From the NCBI GenBank assembly GCA_039720395.1, contig CM077820.1, positions 10,205,338 to 10,269,337 on the forward strand: a stretch of 64,000 bases of DNA, in the 5' to 3' direction. Origin of the DNA: Liquidambar formosana (Eukaryota; Streptophyta; Magnoliopsida; Saxifragales; Altingiaceae). The position numbers and the translations under genes were made by a program. Below are positions 14,528 to 27,887 of this stretch, piece after piece (position 1 is the stretch's first letter; the number at the start of each line of letters is the position of its first letter). The notes under the pieces are model-generated. The model had not been told where the DNA came from. It did not search any database and worked only from the letters and a program-made list of their open reading frames with translations.

Positions 14528-17500
14528 CCCCATGCATGTGTGAGTACAACCCACTTATGGACAGGATACAACCCCGCAAAACATGGTGTTGATATTAGAA
14601 AATCAGCGAGTGTTAATGAGACGAGATCTGATATATAGATACACACACACACATTAAATAAACTTTAATCGGGGACACAATAGCCATGGAATTGATGGGT
14701 TAGTAGAGGGATTAAAAGAAACTAGGCTTCCAAGCTAGCTTACATGATGGCAGACATCAGTTAATATGTACTATATATTCGTTATCCTTTACTCGTCATC
14801 TTTTACAATCTCTAACTTAATTCATGGCATAAGTGTTCATGTTGCCACCCTTTATTTTGTACCTTGGCAAGGGCCATGCCAAATTTCCTCATAAGGCTCT
14901 ACCTTAAATATAGATAAGAAAAAAGAAAAGAACTGATTCCTCTATTACACCCTACCCCAAATGGCTGTCAGTAAAGAAAGTAAACTAAATTGATGATTTC
15001 AAGTCCATTTTATAAACACATTTCATCAGGGTAAATGAACAAACTAATGTAGTCTGCAACAACTCCGAACTTTAAACTTACAATCCAGCACAAGGTCAAC
15101 AAAAATACATTCATAAGGCGCTAACCTGGACATTCTTTTGATCATCAGAAACTGTGAGGCTCAGTGTACTTCCATCAATCAAAAACTCTGTTGCAAAACA
15201 ATCAAGTGACCCAAAATCCTTGGCTAATAAGCTAAGTTGAGCACCCTGCTCCTTCCAACTAAGAAAGTATATGCTTTTGTGAATGTCACCAAGGAGGATA
15301 AAATTCTTAACCTGCAACAATATAATGGCATTAACAAGAAGCATAATTTGCACAGACATATGTACACAATCCTCAATAAACTAAGCATACAGCATGCAAT
15401 GAAACTAAAAGAAAATGCATTAAGTGATGGGCTATTGGGCTCATAGAAAACATAAACATGCAACAATTTAATTGCCACTCACATGCAAGGTTTCAAGAAG
15501 AAAATAAATAATGCAAATGCTATACCCGAAACACAACACACAACAAAGCTATTATTGAAACAACTTTAGTTCAACTACATGAATCCAGCTAACAAGAGCA
15601 AATAAAATGCGAAGCACACAATTATCAAGTCTTTTAAAATATAATCCAAAAGGAAATCTAGTTCATTTTTTTTTCTTTTTAATTTGGTCGCATCCTCTGA
15701 TTGTTTTGATATGCATCGCATACAAACAGTGGGGAATAATCTGATACAGATCCAATAGCCATGCTTATGTAATTCCATGTCAGGCAACTCATGTTGACAA
15801 ATAATCACCAATTCAAAAGACCGTATCTTGTTTCATCTAGAAATTCATTATTAGATTTAACTTTATGAAAGTGATACGTACAATATTTAAGCTCACAACA
15901 TACAGTGGTGGCACATCAAAAAATGCAACACCATTCAACTCGGTACCGGTCCATTTGTGTAAGATAATTTTAGGACCAGAAGCTATCAACAGATGACCTT
16001 GAAGTGAGGCTAAAGCTGATATAGCGCCCTTCAACTCTTTTGAGTAAACCTCTGAAACCTGGAAAGGGTAAATGATTAAATTAATAATGCAACACATTGA
16101 CGACACCAAGAATTCATGGAAGACTATAGGAAAATACACAAGTTTACATTGGTCAAGTGTATGGTGGAAATATAGGAAATACAATAGAAATGGAGTGATC
16201 AAGTTATAATTATAATGATCTTACCAAATTTTGAGTATTATCGGTGTTCCTTCCAACAGAAAACAGAAGTACTCGTCCCCTTGCAGCAACATCTTCCCCT
16301 TGCACATAAGCAGTCCCAATGGCCAAAAGCGTTTCATTTTCCTTTGTAGTTGTATTCTATAGTGAAGTGTCACGAGTCAAATAAGATTTTCTATAACAAA
16401 TGAGAGTTAAACAGCCACTAAAATACATTCTCTATAATACATCTAATTCATCCACCACTCTTCCACCCCTCCTCCCTCCCAGGAGAAAAATAAAAAAGAA
16501 AATAAGGAAAAAAAAATTCAAGAATCAAGACTACACATCACAAAAACATTGTTGGAATGGCAAAACCACTTACAAAAAGTGTGACCACCCGCACAGTTAA
16601 TGCATTTTCAGAACTTTGCATTGGAATTGTAGCCCTAGTTTGCCAGGGGCCACCAGATTTTTCTGGTTCCAAAATCCGGACCTCAAATTCCTCTACAGTG
16701 TAAGTTCGGTGCAGTTCATCAGAACTCAAATTATCATTCTCAATCTGATGGCCAACTTCTTGATCAACCAGAGATGAAAGAACTTGATTCAGCGGCTTAA
16801 AAACCTGCATAAAATGAATGAGGATAGCATTGATTCTTCTGAATATGCTTTGAAGTACGAAAAAAAATAACGCACTTACATCCATTAGGCCTCATATGAA
16901 ATCTAGCTATCAGTCATCTGTAATGAAAGTACTCTCCTTAAAAGTTAATGCCATATGTTTAAAAGAGAATTGCACATTTATGCATTCATAATGAAAACTA
17001 CGATACTGCAATTCTTAGCAAATATATACAGCAAAAACACATAAAAATTAAGGAGATGCCATTTTCCTGTCCAAGAAAAGTCACCTAACTTACTATGTAG
17101 TGCACTTCCGATAAAATGCCTACTCATTAGCAGAGTTCAAAGTGTCACAGCTTGATGGTGATAAGGGTAATGATAATTAAATGGGGCACAAAAATAACAA
17201 CTCATAAAAGAGTTAAAAGCACAAACATTCACTGAATATGTGGATTAGACAACCTTCAATGACACAAATTTTATCTTGCTAATCACGAAAAGAGGGGGGG
17301 GGGGGGGGGGGTCTGGGCATGTGCCATATCAGGTTGTCAAAACATTCTTAAGCAAAAGTACGCAAAAAAGATACACTGGTTAAGCAAGAAAAGACATAAA
17401 TTATACTGAAGAAAACCTACTTACAGGAACTGAAACTATAAGCGGGTACAAATTCTTCTCAGCAAAGTAAGTGACTTGATGGGGAGTGCCCTTCAATGGA

Positions 17501-20500
17501 ATCTAATCAAAAGATGAAATTTCTTGTGAGTACATCAATCCCTTAACAGTCAATCTTATATAAAAAACGACTTTTTAAATGAATAAATTTGACAAAGGAA
17601 AAAAAAAAAAAAAAATCCCTCACTTTTTGTACTGGCCAATAGTTGTCATAGCTTGATACAGATGGCAGTTGGCAAATTTTCAAGATACCCTAACAATGTG
17701 AAAATGGAAAGAAACAATTATTCAAGAAGCATAAGCTTGTTTTCGCCAAAAACAAATAAGGAGGAAGGGGGAAAGTATGTTGTTTTCTAACCTGTGAGGT
17801 GACATATATAAGACCATGATTACAATTTACGTTGTGAAGAACAGTGAAGGCAACAATAGATCCATCACAGAGCTGCAAAAGGAAAGGAGAAACTTAGTGA
17901 GAGAAAAAGCAGTCTTGCATATATAACAATGTTCAAAAAAAATTTTGAACAGCATTGTCAAGGATGTCCAATTAGAGTGATGTATTTTTTATTTTTTTTA
18001 TTTTGGATAGGAAACAAAGTTGTATTAATCACAAAACAAAAAATACGAGGAGAAAGGAGATTTCCTCCAATGAATGAAGAAAAAGAACACACCGCCCTAC
18101 CTAAAAAACCAATCCCCCAGCCAAAACAAACCAAAACGAGCCACATCCTAAAACAAACATAAAACAGCACTCGAGGAGGATAAAAATGACCTCTTGTGAG
18201 ACTTATCTTAATGCTCTTTCAGACACAAATCTCGATCCAATTCCCCTTAATAAAAATAAAAAAAATAAAAGAATACCCTTAAAAGATTTGTCCTCTAAAG
18301 CCCATAAGAAGTAAAATAACAAACCCTATCCCAAAACCCCTCCCCTCTTCAATCTTCTCGCTGAAAATCCTCACATTCCACTCCAACCAAATCACCCACA
18401 AGAATGCCATAAAGGCACAATCGCACGAGACTAGCCGTCCTGGTCCTACTAAGACCTTTGAAATCCACCTCGAGCATGCCAGAAATGTGGTGAAAGAGTT
18501 AAGTTGGGAAGTGGTTATGGAGATATGCATCAGAACCAGAAGCTTTGTGGCGCAATGTCATAACATGGAAATATGGTCAAGGGGAAGGAGACTAGTGGCC
18601 CAAGTACTCCACTAGGCCGCATGGAGTGGGGTCTGAAAAGCCATTATGGCAGAATTGATAGATTTTGCGAGAAAGGTGAAATTCAAAATTGGTAATGGTG
18701 AAAGAGTTAAGTTCTAGACAGATAAATGGTGTGGGAACGGCACTTTACTTGAGACTTTCCCTTCCATTTACAATTTAGCTCTAAGAAAAGAGGGTTGGGT
18801 ATCAGATTTTTTGATTTGGGACTAGGGACACCCTTTTGGAATGTTGTCTTCATTAGAAATCTGCAAGATTGGGAGATTGAAGGAGCTGAGTTATTCTTTG
18901 CACAGCTATATGATGCCAAAATAGAAAGGGGAACTGAAGATGCTCTTATCTGGGGGATAAATACCAATAGGAAATTCTCAGTCAAGTCGTTGTATAGGAG
19001 TTTATTCCCCCCTACAGGTATTTCATTTCCTGCTGTCCAGATTTGGACCCCTCTTGTTCCTCCCAGAGTTGCATTTCTTAGTTGGACTGCCGCATGGGGA
19101 AAATGTCTAACTATAGAAATCCTACAATCGAAAGGCTTCTCTTATCTAATTGGTGTGTCCTATGCAAAGCTGAGCTTCAGTCCATTGATCACCTCTTCTT
19201 ACACTGTAAGGTTGCAACTGAGGCTTTGGACAAGCTGCCTGGCCATTTTTGGTATGCATTGGGTTCAGTCTGCAACTAGTTCGCCAAGTGCTAGCCTCGT
19301 GGAGATGTAGGAGCACTAATAAGAGGGGGCGGGAAGTGTGGAGGAAAGTCCCTCATGCTATCTTCTGGTCTTTATGGCGGGAAAGAAACAAAAGGACTTT
19401 TGAAGATCTTGAGTCCACTGCTGAACAGTTAAAGAACACTTGTATAGGGCTGCTTTTTTGCTGGAGTAACCCGGAGTTTTTTGAAGACCAGATGAACTCC
19501 CAAATCTTTTTTGACTCTTTAGCTTTATAGCCTTCTCTTTTGGTTGCATTGGTATACTTTTGTACATGGGTCTCGGCCCTTTTTTTGTGAATAAAATTAC
19601 CTTTATCAAAAAAAAGAAAAAGAAATGTGCTCCACTCTAACCTAGCATAAACCAGCCATAAAAAAGAGGTTTTGCCAAAGCTCCAAGGTTGCCTCACAAT
19701 GTAGGAAAATATGATCCACTAACGCACCACTCCTCCTACAAAGAACACACCAATGGGGGGATAGATAGAACGTCGGTCTTTTCTTCTAAACCATATCACT
19801 AGTATTTGTCCTCTGAAGAGTAGCAGATTAGGCCAAAATCTTAACATTGAGAGGGACGATCGCTTTACAATTTTTCTATTAGGGGAGAAAAGGGAACTGT
19901 CAGATCCTCAATCAAAGAAATGAAGAATCGAAGAACAATTTACAAGAAAAGTTTCTGAATGAATGACAAGTCGAGACTCTCTATCATTCAAATTGCGAGA
20001 AAAGAGAAAATTCCAACGAGAAGAATTGGAATTTGAGGCAATCTTTGCAATGAGAACTCCTTTAGCACGCGAAAGCTGAAACAAACGAGGGTAGACCTCA
20101 ACTAAAGGCCTCTCTCCCATACACAAATCCTCCTAGTAAACAAATATGGGCATCATTACACAAGATAAGTCTGATATAATCAAGGAAACAAGGAATCCCT
20201 TGAGAGATAAACTTCTGAAGGCAACGAAAGGTCTCCCTATCCGCATAAAGATAATACCACCCATTATCTTGAATGTTGTACTTACTCTTGACAAAATGCC
20301 ATAAAGAACCTTGTTCAGTGGGAAATCTCCACAACCACTTGCTGGTGAAAGCAATATTCCTAGAGACGACATTAGGTGGGAGCTCCATAATAGATGCAAA
20401 ATGTGTAAAGAAGCGGTGGAATCGGTGGACCATCTCTTCATTCATTGTGGGGTTGCAAGGGGTTTATGGGAACTTATATTCCATCTTTTTGGTATCAAAT

Positions 20501-23500
20501 GGGTTTTGCCTTCTTCTACTCATGATTTGATTTCGGGTTGGTGGATTAAAGGTATTCAGAAAGATATCAAAACAATTTGGAGGATGGTTCCTCATGCTAT
20601 ATTATGGTGCATTTGGAGAGAATGTAACTTGAGAACTTTTGAAGAAGAGGAATCATCTTTTGTGGAGCTCAAATCTTCTTTGGTCAAAACTCTTTTTTGG
20701 TGGTCATGTAGTTATATAGGTGGGAATTACCCTTCTTTTATAGATTTTGTTGACTCCTTGTGTTTCTAATTGTTAAGGGGGTTGAGTTTTTTGTTGGGCT
20801 CTTTTTTATTATGAGCTTCTTTTTATTCTCTTGTACATGTCCTATGTATGAGGGTCTAATCCCCTCTTTTCTCTTATAATACAATCATTTACCTTATCAA
20901 AAAAAAAAAAAAAAAACATTCCTGGAGACAACATTACCATGGTCAAGTCCACTTTTATCCATGGGGCAAGACACCACCTCCCAAATCATCCAATGGTCTT
21001 TCTTACCTTCTCCGCTACCTTACAAGAAATCTCTTTGCAACTTCTCAATTCTATCAACCACTTTCCTAGGGATCTTAAAGAGGGACAAGTAATACATCCT
21101 GATACTAGAGAGAACCAAATTCACTAACGTGAACCTTCCTCCCCTAGAAATATAAGCTCTCTTCCACCCATCTAATCGTTTGTCTATTTGTCAACCACTC
21201 CATCCCAAAAACTACAAGACAAAGGATTACCCCCAAGAGGCATACTTGAATACTTCATAGGCCACTCACTAACAGCACAACCTATCAAGGATACACATCT
21301 CTCGATTTTGCTCTGATCCATATTAACGCCCCCCAAGAACTTGAAAACTCCAAATCAATTCAAAACCTCTCACAAGAAGGGATAAATTCAAAATAATGTT
21401 CTCTTCTCCATTAGTGAATAAAATGGAATCATTTGTAAACTGAAGGTGGGACACCCTAACTCACTCTTTCCCAACCTCCAAAATTCTCATAAACTCCTCC
21501 ACTTCTGCTTTAACAACCAAACTGCTTAGAACATTCACAACAAGAGTGAACAAAAACGGAGAAAGAAGATCCCCTTGCCTGAGACCTCTAGAGCTTTGAA
21601 CCACCCTTTCAGTTTGCCATTAAGTCCATAGAATTAAGAGAGTGTCTCATCCATCTTCTCCACCTAGCACCAAAACCTTTGTTTTGTAACACACAATCAA
21701 GAAACTCCCAATCGACATGATCATAAGCCTTCTCAAAGTCTAACTTGAAAATGAAACCCTCCTTCCTTTTCTTATAATCCTCAACCACCTCATTAGCCAC
21801 AAGCACCGAATCGAGAATCTGTCTACCTTTCACAAAAGCTACTACAAACTCAAAAACGGTCTCGTTGAGCACTTCCTTCAACCTCTAGGACAAAATCTTA
21901 GCCAAGATCTAATAAAGACTGGTCACAAGGCTAATAGTTATGAAATCTTTGATCCCTATGGACCTCTCCTTCTTGTGGATTAAACAGATAAAAGAAGCAT
22001 TGGTACAACTGTTGACCAACTCATTCTCAAAGAACTTCCTAAAAACCACCAACAAATAATTCTTTATCACCTCCCAGCACTCTTGAAAAATGTCCATAGT
22101 GAAACCATCAGGGCTGGGTGATTTTTTCCTGCTTAACTCAAATATTTCTTATCAAATTTTCTCTTCTGAAAAAGGACTTTCTAACCAAGCAGCTCTCTCC
22201 TCACTATTGGGGCTCCAATCTAAACCCTTAATCCTAAAACTACCATTGCCTCTAGAAGAGAAAGGCTTAGAAAAAAAATCAGCCAACTCTCCAGCGATAA
22301 CATTTGGGTCATTAATGACCATACAAACTAGACATGCACAAAGTAATTCCACTCCAGAGTCCAGACTATCAAGTTTAAACACTGAAGTCAGAGATCAAAT
22401 TCTTGCAAGAAACACATTTATGATAACAACCAAAATATTTGGAGAACTTGAAAATTTTACAACATGCTATATGACCAAGTGACATTAATAAAAATGAAGA
22501 AAAAAAAATGGTAAAAGACAACACATAAAAGGAAACAAGCATGTTGATGAGATTTTGAGATGCAAGTAAAGCTCTTCAAGGATAGTGTCATGCAACCCTT
22601 AACCTAGGTATGATGCGTAAGGATTCTCAATTTCTCTGCACAGCTGTGCTCACTAATTTGACCTCCACCAGCATTCATTTTCCATATTTTTTAACCTAAA
22701 AACATTGCTTCAAAACCTAAAAATCTATCAACCTTTAGGCCATTACCCTGACACCTATACCCTAAAATATAGGCTGTCCAGAAATTTAAGCAACCTCTTT
22801 TTTGGATTCCAGCAACTAATTTCAAACCCTGATCTATTATGACCTCATTCCATCTCTAAACCCTAATATTTCACTTACACATTCACAAATCCTAAGATTC
22901 TAAGTTGTTCTAAACCATAGTCCAACTTTCATTAGATTGCAACAACAAAAACCCACTTTTCAGTATTGTCCAACATCACATGTAAATTGATTGCCCACTT
23001 TACACTCATATGATTTTTTTATTTTTTTTTTGAAACAATACACTCATATGATTGCCAATAAAAAATGACTTAGAAATATGACTAATGAGGTTGAGAAACA
23101 ATTACACAATCACAACATCTACAATGAAGAAAAACTCACAGTTTTCTTGATATGCTCAAATTATCTAGACTATGTCAAGCTACTCTTTAACTCTACTACA
23201 GAGAAGATTAATGAATCAAATTCATTCCATGAGGAAAATCAGATTTAAATAATCATGTAAGATCTAACTAAAAATGTTAAAAAGGATCTAAGACTTTAAG
23301 CAGCTCTTTACTACTTCCCTCCTATTACAAAAATAAATAAACAGACATACAATTCTGACCTGTGGATGAACTCGAAGCCGTTCCCTCAAAACCATGAACC
23401 AAACCGGTCTCGACCCAGAAAGAAACAACCCTTGATAACCGCCAACATTCTTAAAAATGCTCATTCTTTGGCATGAGGTCCCAGTTGGTGTCTCCTCCCT

Positions 23501-26500
23501 AGTGTATGTGTCCAATGGGATACGAACAAATCTCAAATTTCTAAGCCTAGAAGCACTTATACTGCTAAGGTTAACAGAATTTTGTCCAGAAACTGTTTCC
23601 TCAATTTTAGAAGTATTTTCTGGACCTTCAAATAGGTAAGCCTGATAACAAAGAACTGTTCCATCAGTCAATATTCCAAAAAGAAAAGGTCGGCTATGCT
23701 GTCCTGACCATCTTTGCATGGCCACCTCAACAACCTTCATGTTATGTGTAATCTCTTTCCTGCCTTGGCCATCCACTTCAAAATTTTTGTTAATAACTTT
23801 CTGTGGATCTTTGGATGGTTCCCGGAGAAACGAATCGAAAAGGTGGGTCTTTCCAGACAAAAAATTGTCCACAGAGAATACACAATTGAAATTGGGCACA
23901 TCAAATATCTCAAGGGCACCGCTTTCATAACAAACAACACAGTATATATCACCCTGATCATGTAGAGCACCATCACCCCCATCAATGGCCTCACCAATGC
24001 CAGTGGAAAGCCATGCGTCAGTACTTGCCTTCCGCAGCCATGGCTCAGGTCCTTTATCATGATATAGTGTACAGGCAGATATTAATTTCTTAGAGCTTTC
24101 AAATAAAGCTGGAATGCTTATAGAAACAGTGCAATTGGAAGGATCTGAAAAACAAAGTGAAAATTAGAGCAAAGCAAAAATAGAAGGAGCAAACTGCAAA
24201 TGTTAATTACTATAATGTGTTCTTTATGTGAGAGTAGGAATAAATGGTAGTGGTACATTACATATTGCATAAAACTTCAAGAACTCCAAAATAAGTAATG
24301 AAACCTCAATTGCTATCATAATTCGCATCAGCTAACAAGCAGGACATCCAAGACTAGTTGAGGTCCTTGAGAATGATTCCTTATTCTTCTGATGTCCAGG
24401 ATAAAAACGTAAATAGGATGAGAAATTGTTCAATTGCAATATGCTATGTGCCAAAATCACAGGCAGAAATGTATTTGTGGCTTAGATACAAGGTGCAACA
24501 AACAAGAACCTTTAGGTTGAGTTTGGATGAGGTATTTGGAATTTGTCAGAGAAATTCAAAATGAGAATTTAACAATAATAGTCATGGTGCTGGGTGCTGG
24601 GTGCTGGTGGTGGCAGTAATAACAATAGTGGGTGCATGGTGATGATTAGTTGTGATGTTGGATGGTATGGCCTAGTAGGTAGTGGTGTTGGTGGTAATAG
24701 TGATGGGTAGGTAGAGATGATGAGTAGTTGTGATGTTGGATGGTAGTGTGAAGTGAGTGGTTTTGGTGGGTGGGTGGTGATGTTGGGTGGTAGTAGTGGT
24801 GGCCTAGTCGGGGGGTGGCGATGTTGGGTGGTGGTGGTGATAAAAGGTGGTGATGTTATGGGGTGGTGGTGGTGGTGGTGGTGGTGGTGGTGATGGTCAT
24901 GGGAGGTGGTGAATTTGGTGGTGGTGGTGGTTGGCAGTGATAGGTGGTGGTGGTCTAAATTGCATAGAATCAGGGTCAGACTTTGGCCATAACAACACAG
25001 AGAAATTGGGTCATGGGTCCACTGTGCGGCAAGAACTTAGAACAGGTGACAAACTAAGAAACATGCAAGGTTCAAAAAATCAATGGGCACCTATGTCACA
25101 TGGATGCTTAGAAACATGTGAAGTTTCTGAGTTGGACACTTGTGGCTACTGATTATGAGATGCATCCAAAACACCTACTGTAGTGACATTAGAAAGTACC
25201 CAACAAGAATGTCTGACAAAATAAGAAAAGAACGCAGCCCTAGTTAACTAATCACTAAAAGTTTCACAGGGCACCTTAATCTGCTCTAGTATATAAAACC
25301 TTGATGAGTGAAGTACACATGTCCAACAAGCTAAGACTTGTAGAAACTTCCTTGTACCCTAAGGTAAAGCAGAAGAATATAAGATTCACTGGTACTTCAG
25401 CTGTCTCCACATTTCCAAAAATTCAGGTTAAAACAAGTTATTTTTGAATAATGAAATAATCTATCCTTTTACCCTAAGATGCTTAATTTAGAATTTCTTG
25501 GTCAAACACGCTTGCATTTTTTGCATATGATTTGTACTTAATAAATCTTGAAAGAAGAAGAAGAAGAAGAGAAAGAGAAACAGTTAACACTGAAGTTAAC
25601 CAAAATGTATCCAATGCACAAACCCAACATTATAGGACGAGTTCCAAGCCTAAGGATATACATAGATTAAAAGCAACAACGATTTACAAGGTTTATGTGA
25701 ATTTTTAAGTATCTTCTTTCTTTCTCTTTTGTCTCTTTTTTCCTTTTTCCTTTTTCCTTTTTCCTTTTCCCTTTCCCTTTTTTTTTTTTTTTTTTTTTTT
25801 TGCAGGGTGGTATGGGGATGGAGGGGGACATGAGTATCATATTGTTGTTCCATAGCAATACTGCCAAACCTCACAGAGATGTACCAAAACTTGAAAATAT
25901 ATTTTTGAAATCAGATCCCACCAAAATATATATATCTATACACATATGCACACATATTACATATATATATCAGCAGAAATGTAATGGCTTATAGCATTAC
26001 ATGTATATATATACATATACATCAGCAGAAACGTAATGGCATCAACCTAAGACGCACCGGCACCAACATACGACACGAGTACAACACGACACCAACACAC
26101 TGATACGGAAAATCCTAAAAAAACTACGACATCACATGGCAGGGAAACGACAGTAAATAAATATATATTTATAATTTATATATATATGGGTTAGGATCAA
26201 CATACACAATTTTTTACACAAGTTCTAGATAACCTATCTCCAATTCATATTTGCAAAACCCACAATTGGATTAGATAATCTTCCCACATTGGTCATGCAC
26301 GCAAAAAATCAAGTTGATCCGAGATTAAGAGCCGCTTCATCCATATATGAGAGATTTTTAGTGATTAAAAAGATAAGTGAAAAGACAATATAATTAGGGA
26401 TTCATTGAGATTCTCAAATTTGGAAGAGACTTATTTCGGATGAGTCGAACCAATAGGATGAACTAAGAAAGTTCTATATCATGAAATTTGTACCGCACAC

Positions 26501-27844
26501 AGATGATTCAAGGAATTCTATGGGCGCTTCTTCAAATTTCGAAAAGGAGTAGTAATCCCCACCTATTTTTAACGCTTGAACCATGATATGAAATGAATCG
26601 AGACGGCAAAATCATTCTATTAGATCTAATGTACTTATTCAATCTAATAAGTACCTTGTGTCAGAAGTGAGAAATTTTTCTATGGCTCAAATCTTTAGTA
26701 TTCTCTCGGATCAACTTATTTTTTGTATGCATGACTTATGTGGGAAGACTATCTAATCCAAGGGCAGGTTTCACAAAATATAAATTGGAGATACGTTATT
26801 TAAAAACTTGTGTAAAAATTTGTTTAAAAAATTATGTATGTTGATCCTAACCCTATATCTATATATATATATATATATAGTTGATAGTTCCATTATACAT
26901 ATCAAAAAAGAAATAAAATATATAGAGATATGAAACAACAAAATTACATAAACAAGAAGAACATCCGTAACTCCAAAAGTCATAATGAGTTAGAAGTTAT
27001 AAGTTATAACAATGGCAATTAACTTAACTTCAAGCATAGTACCCTTTTTCCACATAATTCATTTAAAAACAATTCAACAATCAAAATGCCCAAAAGACTC
27101 CACCTGCCGTGTCGCAGGCATGTCCTGCATGTGTTGGAGCCATGTCTTGACTGTGTTGAGCAAAACAAAAAGTTTTAAATTATGAACACTTCCCAAGTGT
27201 GTTAGGTTGTGTTGAGAAAAGGGAGGAATGGTGAGTTTTCGGTTGAGTCTTATTATAGCTCTTTGGTTGGGTCGAAAGGGAGTGATTTATGGTTCAAAGG
27301 TTTGGGTGCCTAAGGTTCCCTCGAAATAATTGTTCTTCACCTAGTTTGCTTGCCGAAAAACCGTCGGTTATAGATAATTTGCAGAAAAGAGGTTTTCACT
27401 TACCTAACTAGTGTGTATTATAGATCATTTGCTTATTCATTGTGTTGTGGCTAGAGAGCTATTGATGCTAGTTTGGATTTGCTTGGGATTAAGTGAGTGA
27501 AGTCGAGAAAGGTTATGCAAGGGATGGAGCCCTAGTGGTGCAAAACCACCAAGAAAGCTGCTATGGCTATTTGAAAGTTAGTCTTGCATGGCATTTTTTG
27601 GTCGTTGCGGAAAGAGAGGAATTGTAGGACCTTTGTTGATGAGGACTTTCACTACAATCTCTAAGGAGTCAGGTTTTTTCTAACTTCTTTTTGCCTAGGG
27701 GAGGAATTGTAGGACCTTCGTTGATGAGGAACATGAATAGGATCATACCACTTCAGGATTTTTGGATACTCTTACCTTATAGAAGTTTTTTATACATCTA
27801 AGATCATTTGCCCTTTCTTTTCATTCAATAAATTTTTAATTTGT

Positions 27845-27887
<43 letters not shown>

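Larger units (their letters stand above)
17985..22385 (-). mobile_element. Decayed L1-type LINE, interrupted twice by younger LINEs
   Basis: Minus-strand segments 22385-20918, 20374-19621 and 18489-17985 read as one ORF2 relic. In order they hold an RT lead-in ([41 protein letters not shown]), RT core ([35 protein letters not shown]), a catalytic-motif region now LQFTNDSI instead of a FADD-type motif, [18 protein letters not shown], and the C-terminal [14 protein letters not shown]…[14 protein letters not shown] region. The A-rich 3' tail appears as poly-T at about 17985. Several stops and frameshifts make it inactive. It lies in CPSF160 intron 17 in the sense orientation. The 5' limit is approximate, since the element is 5'-truncated and no duplication was found. 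Confidence 0.85.

Noticed and set aside
18795..19310. 171-codon open frame as a host gene
   Set aside because: It is the C-terminal part of LINE-A ORF2, followed by frameshifts, a 3' UTR and an A tail, and bounded by target duplications.
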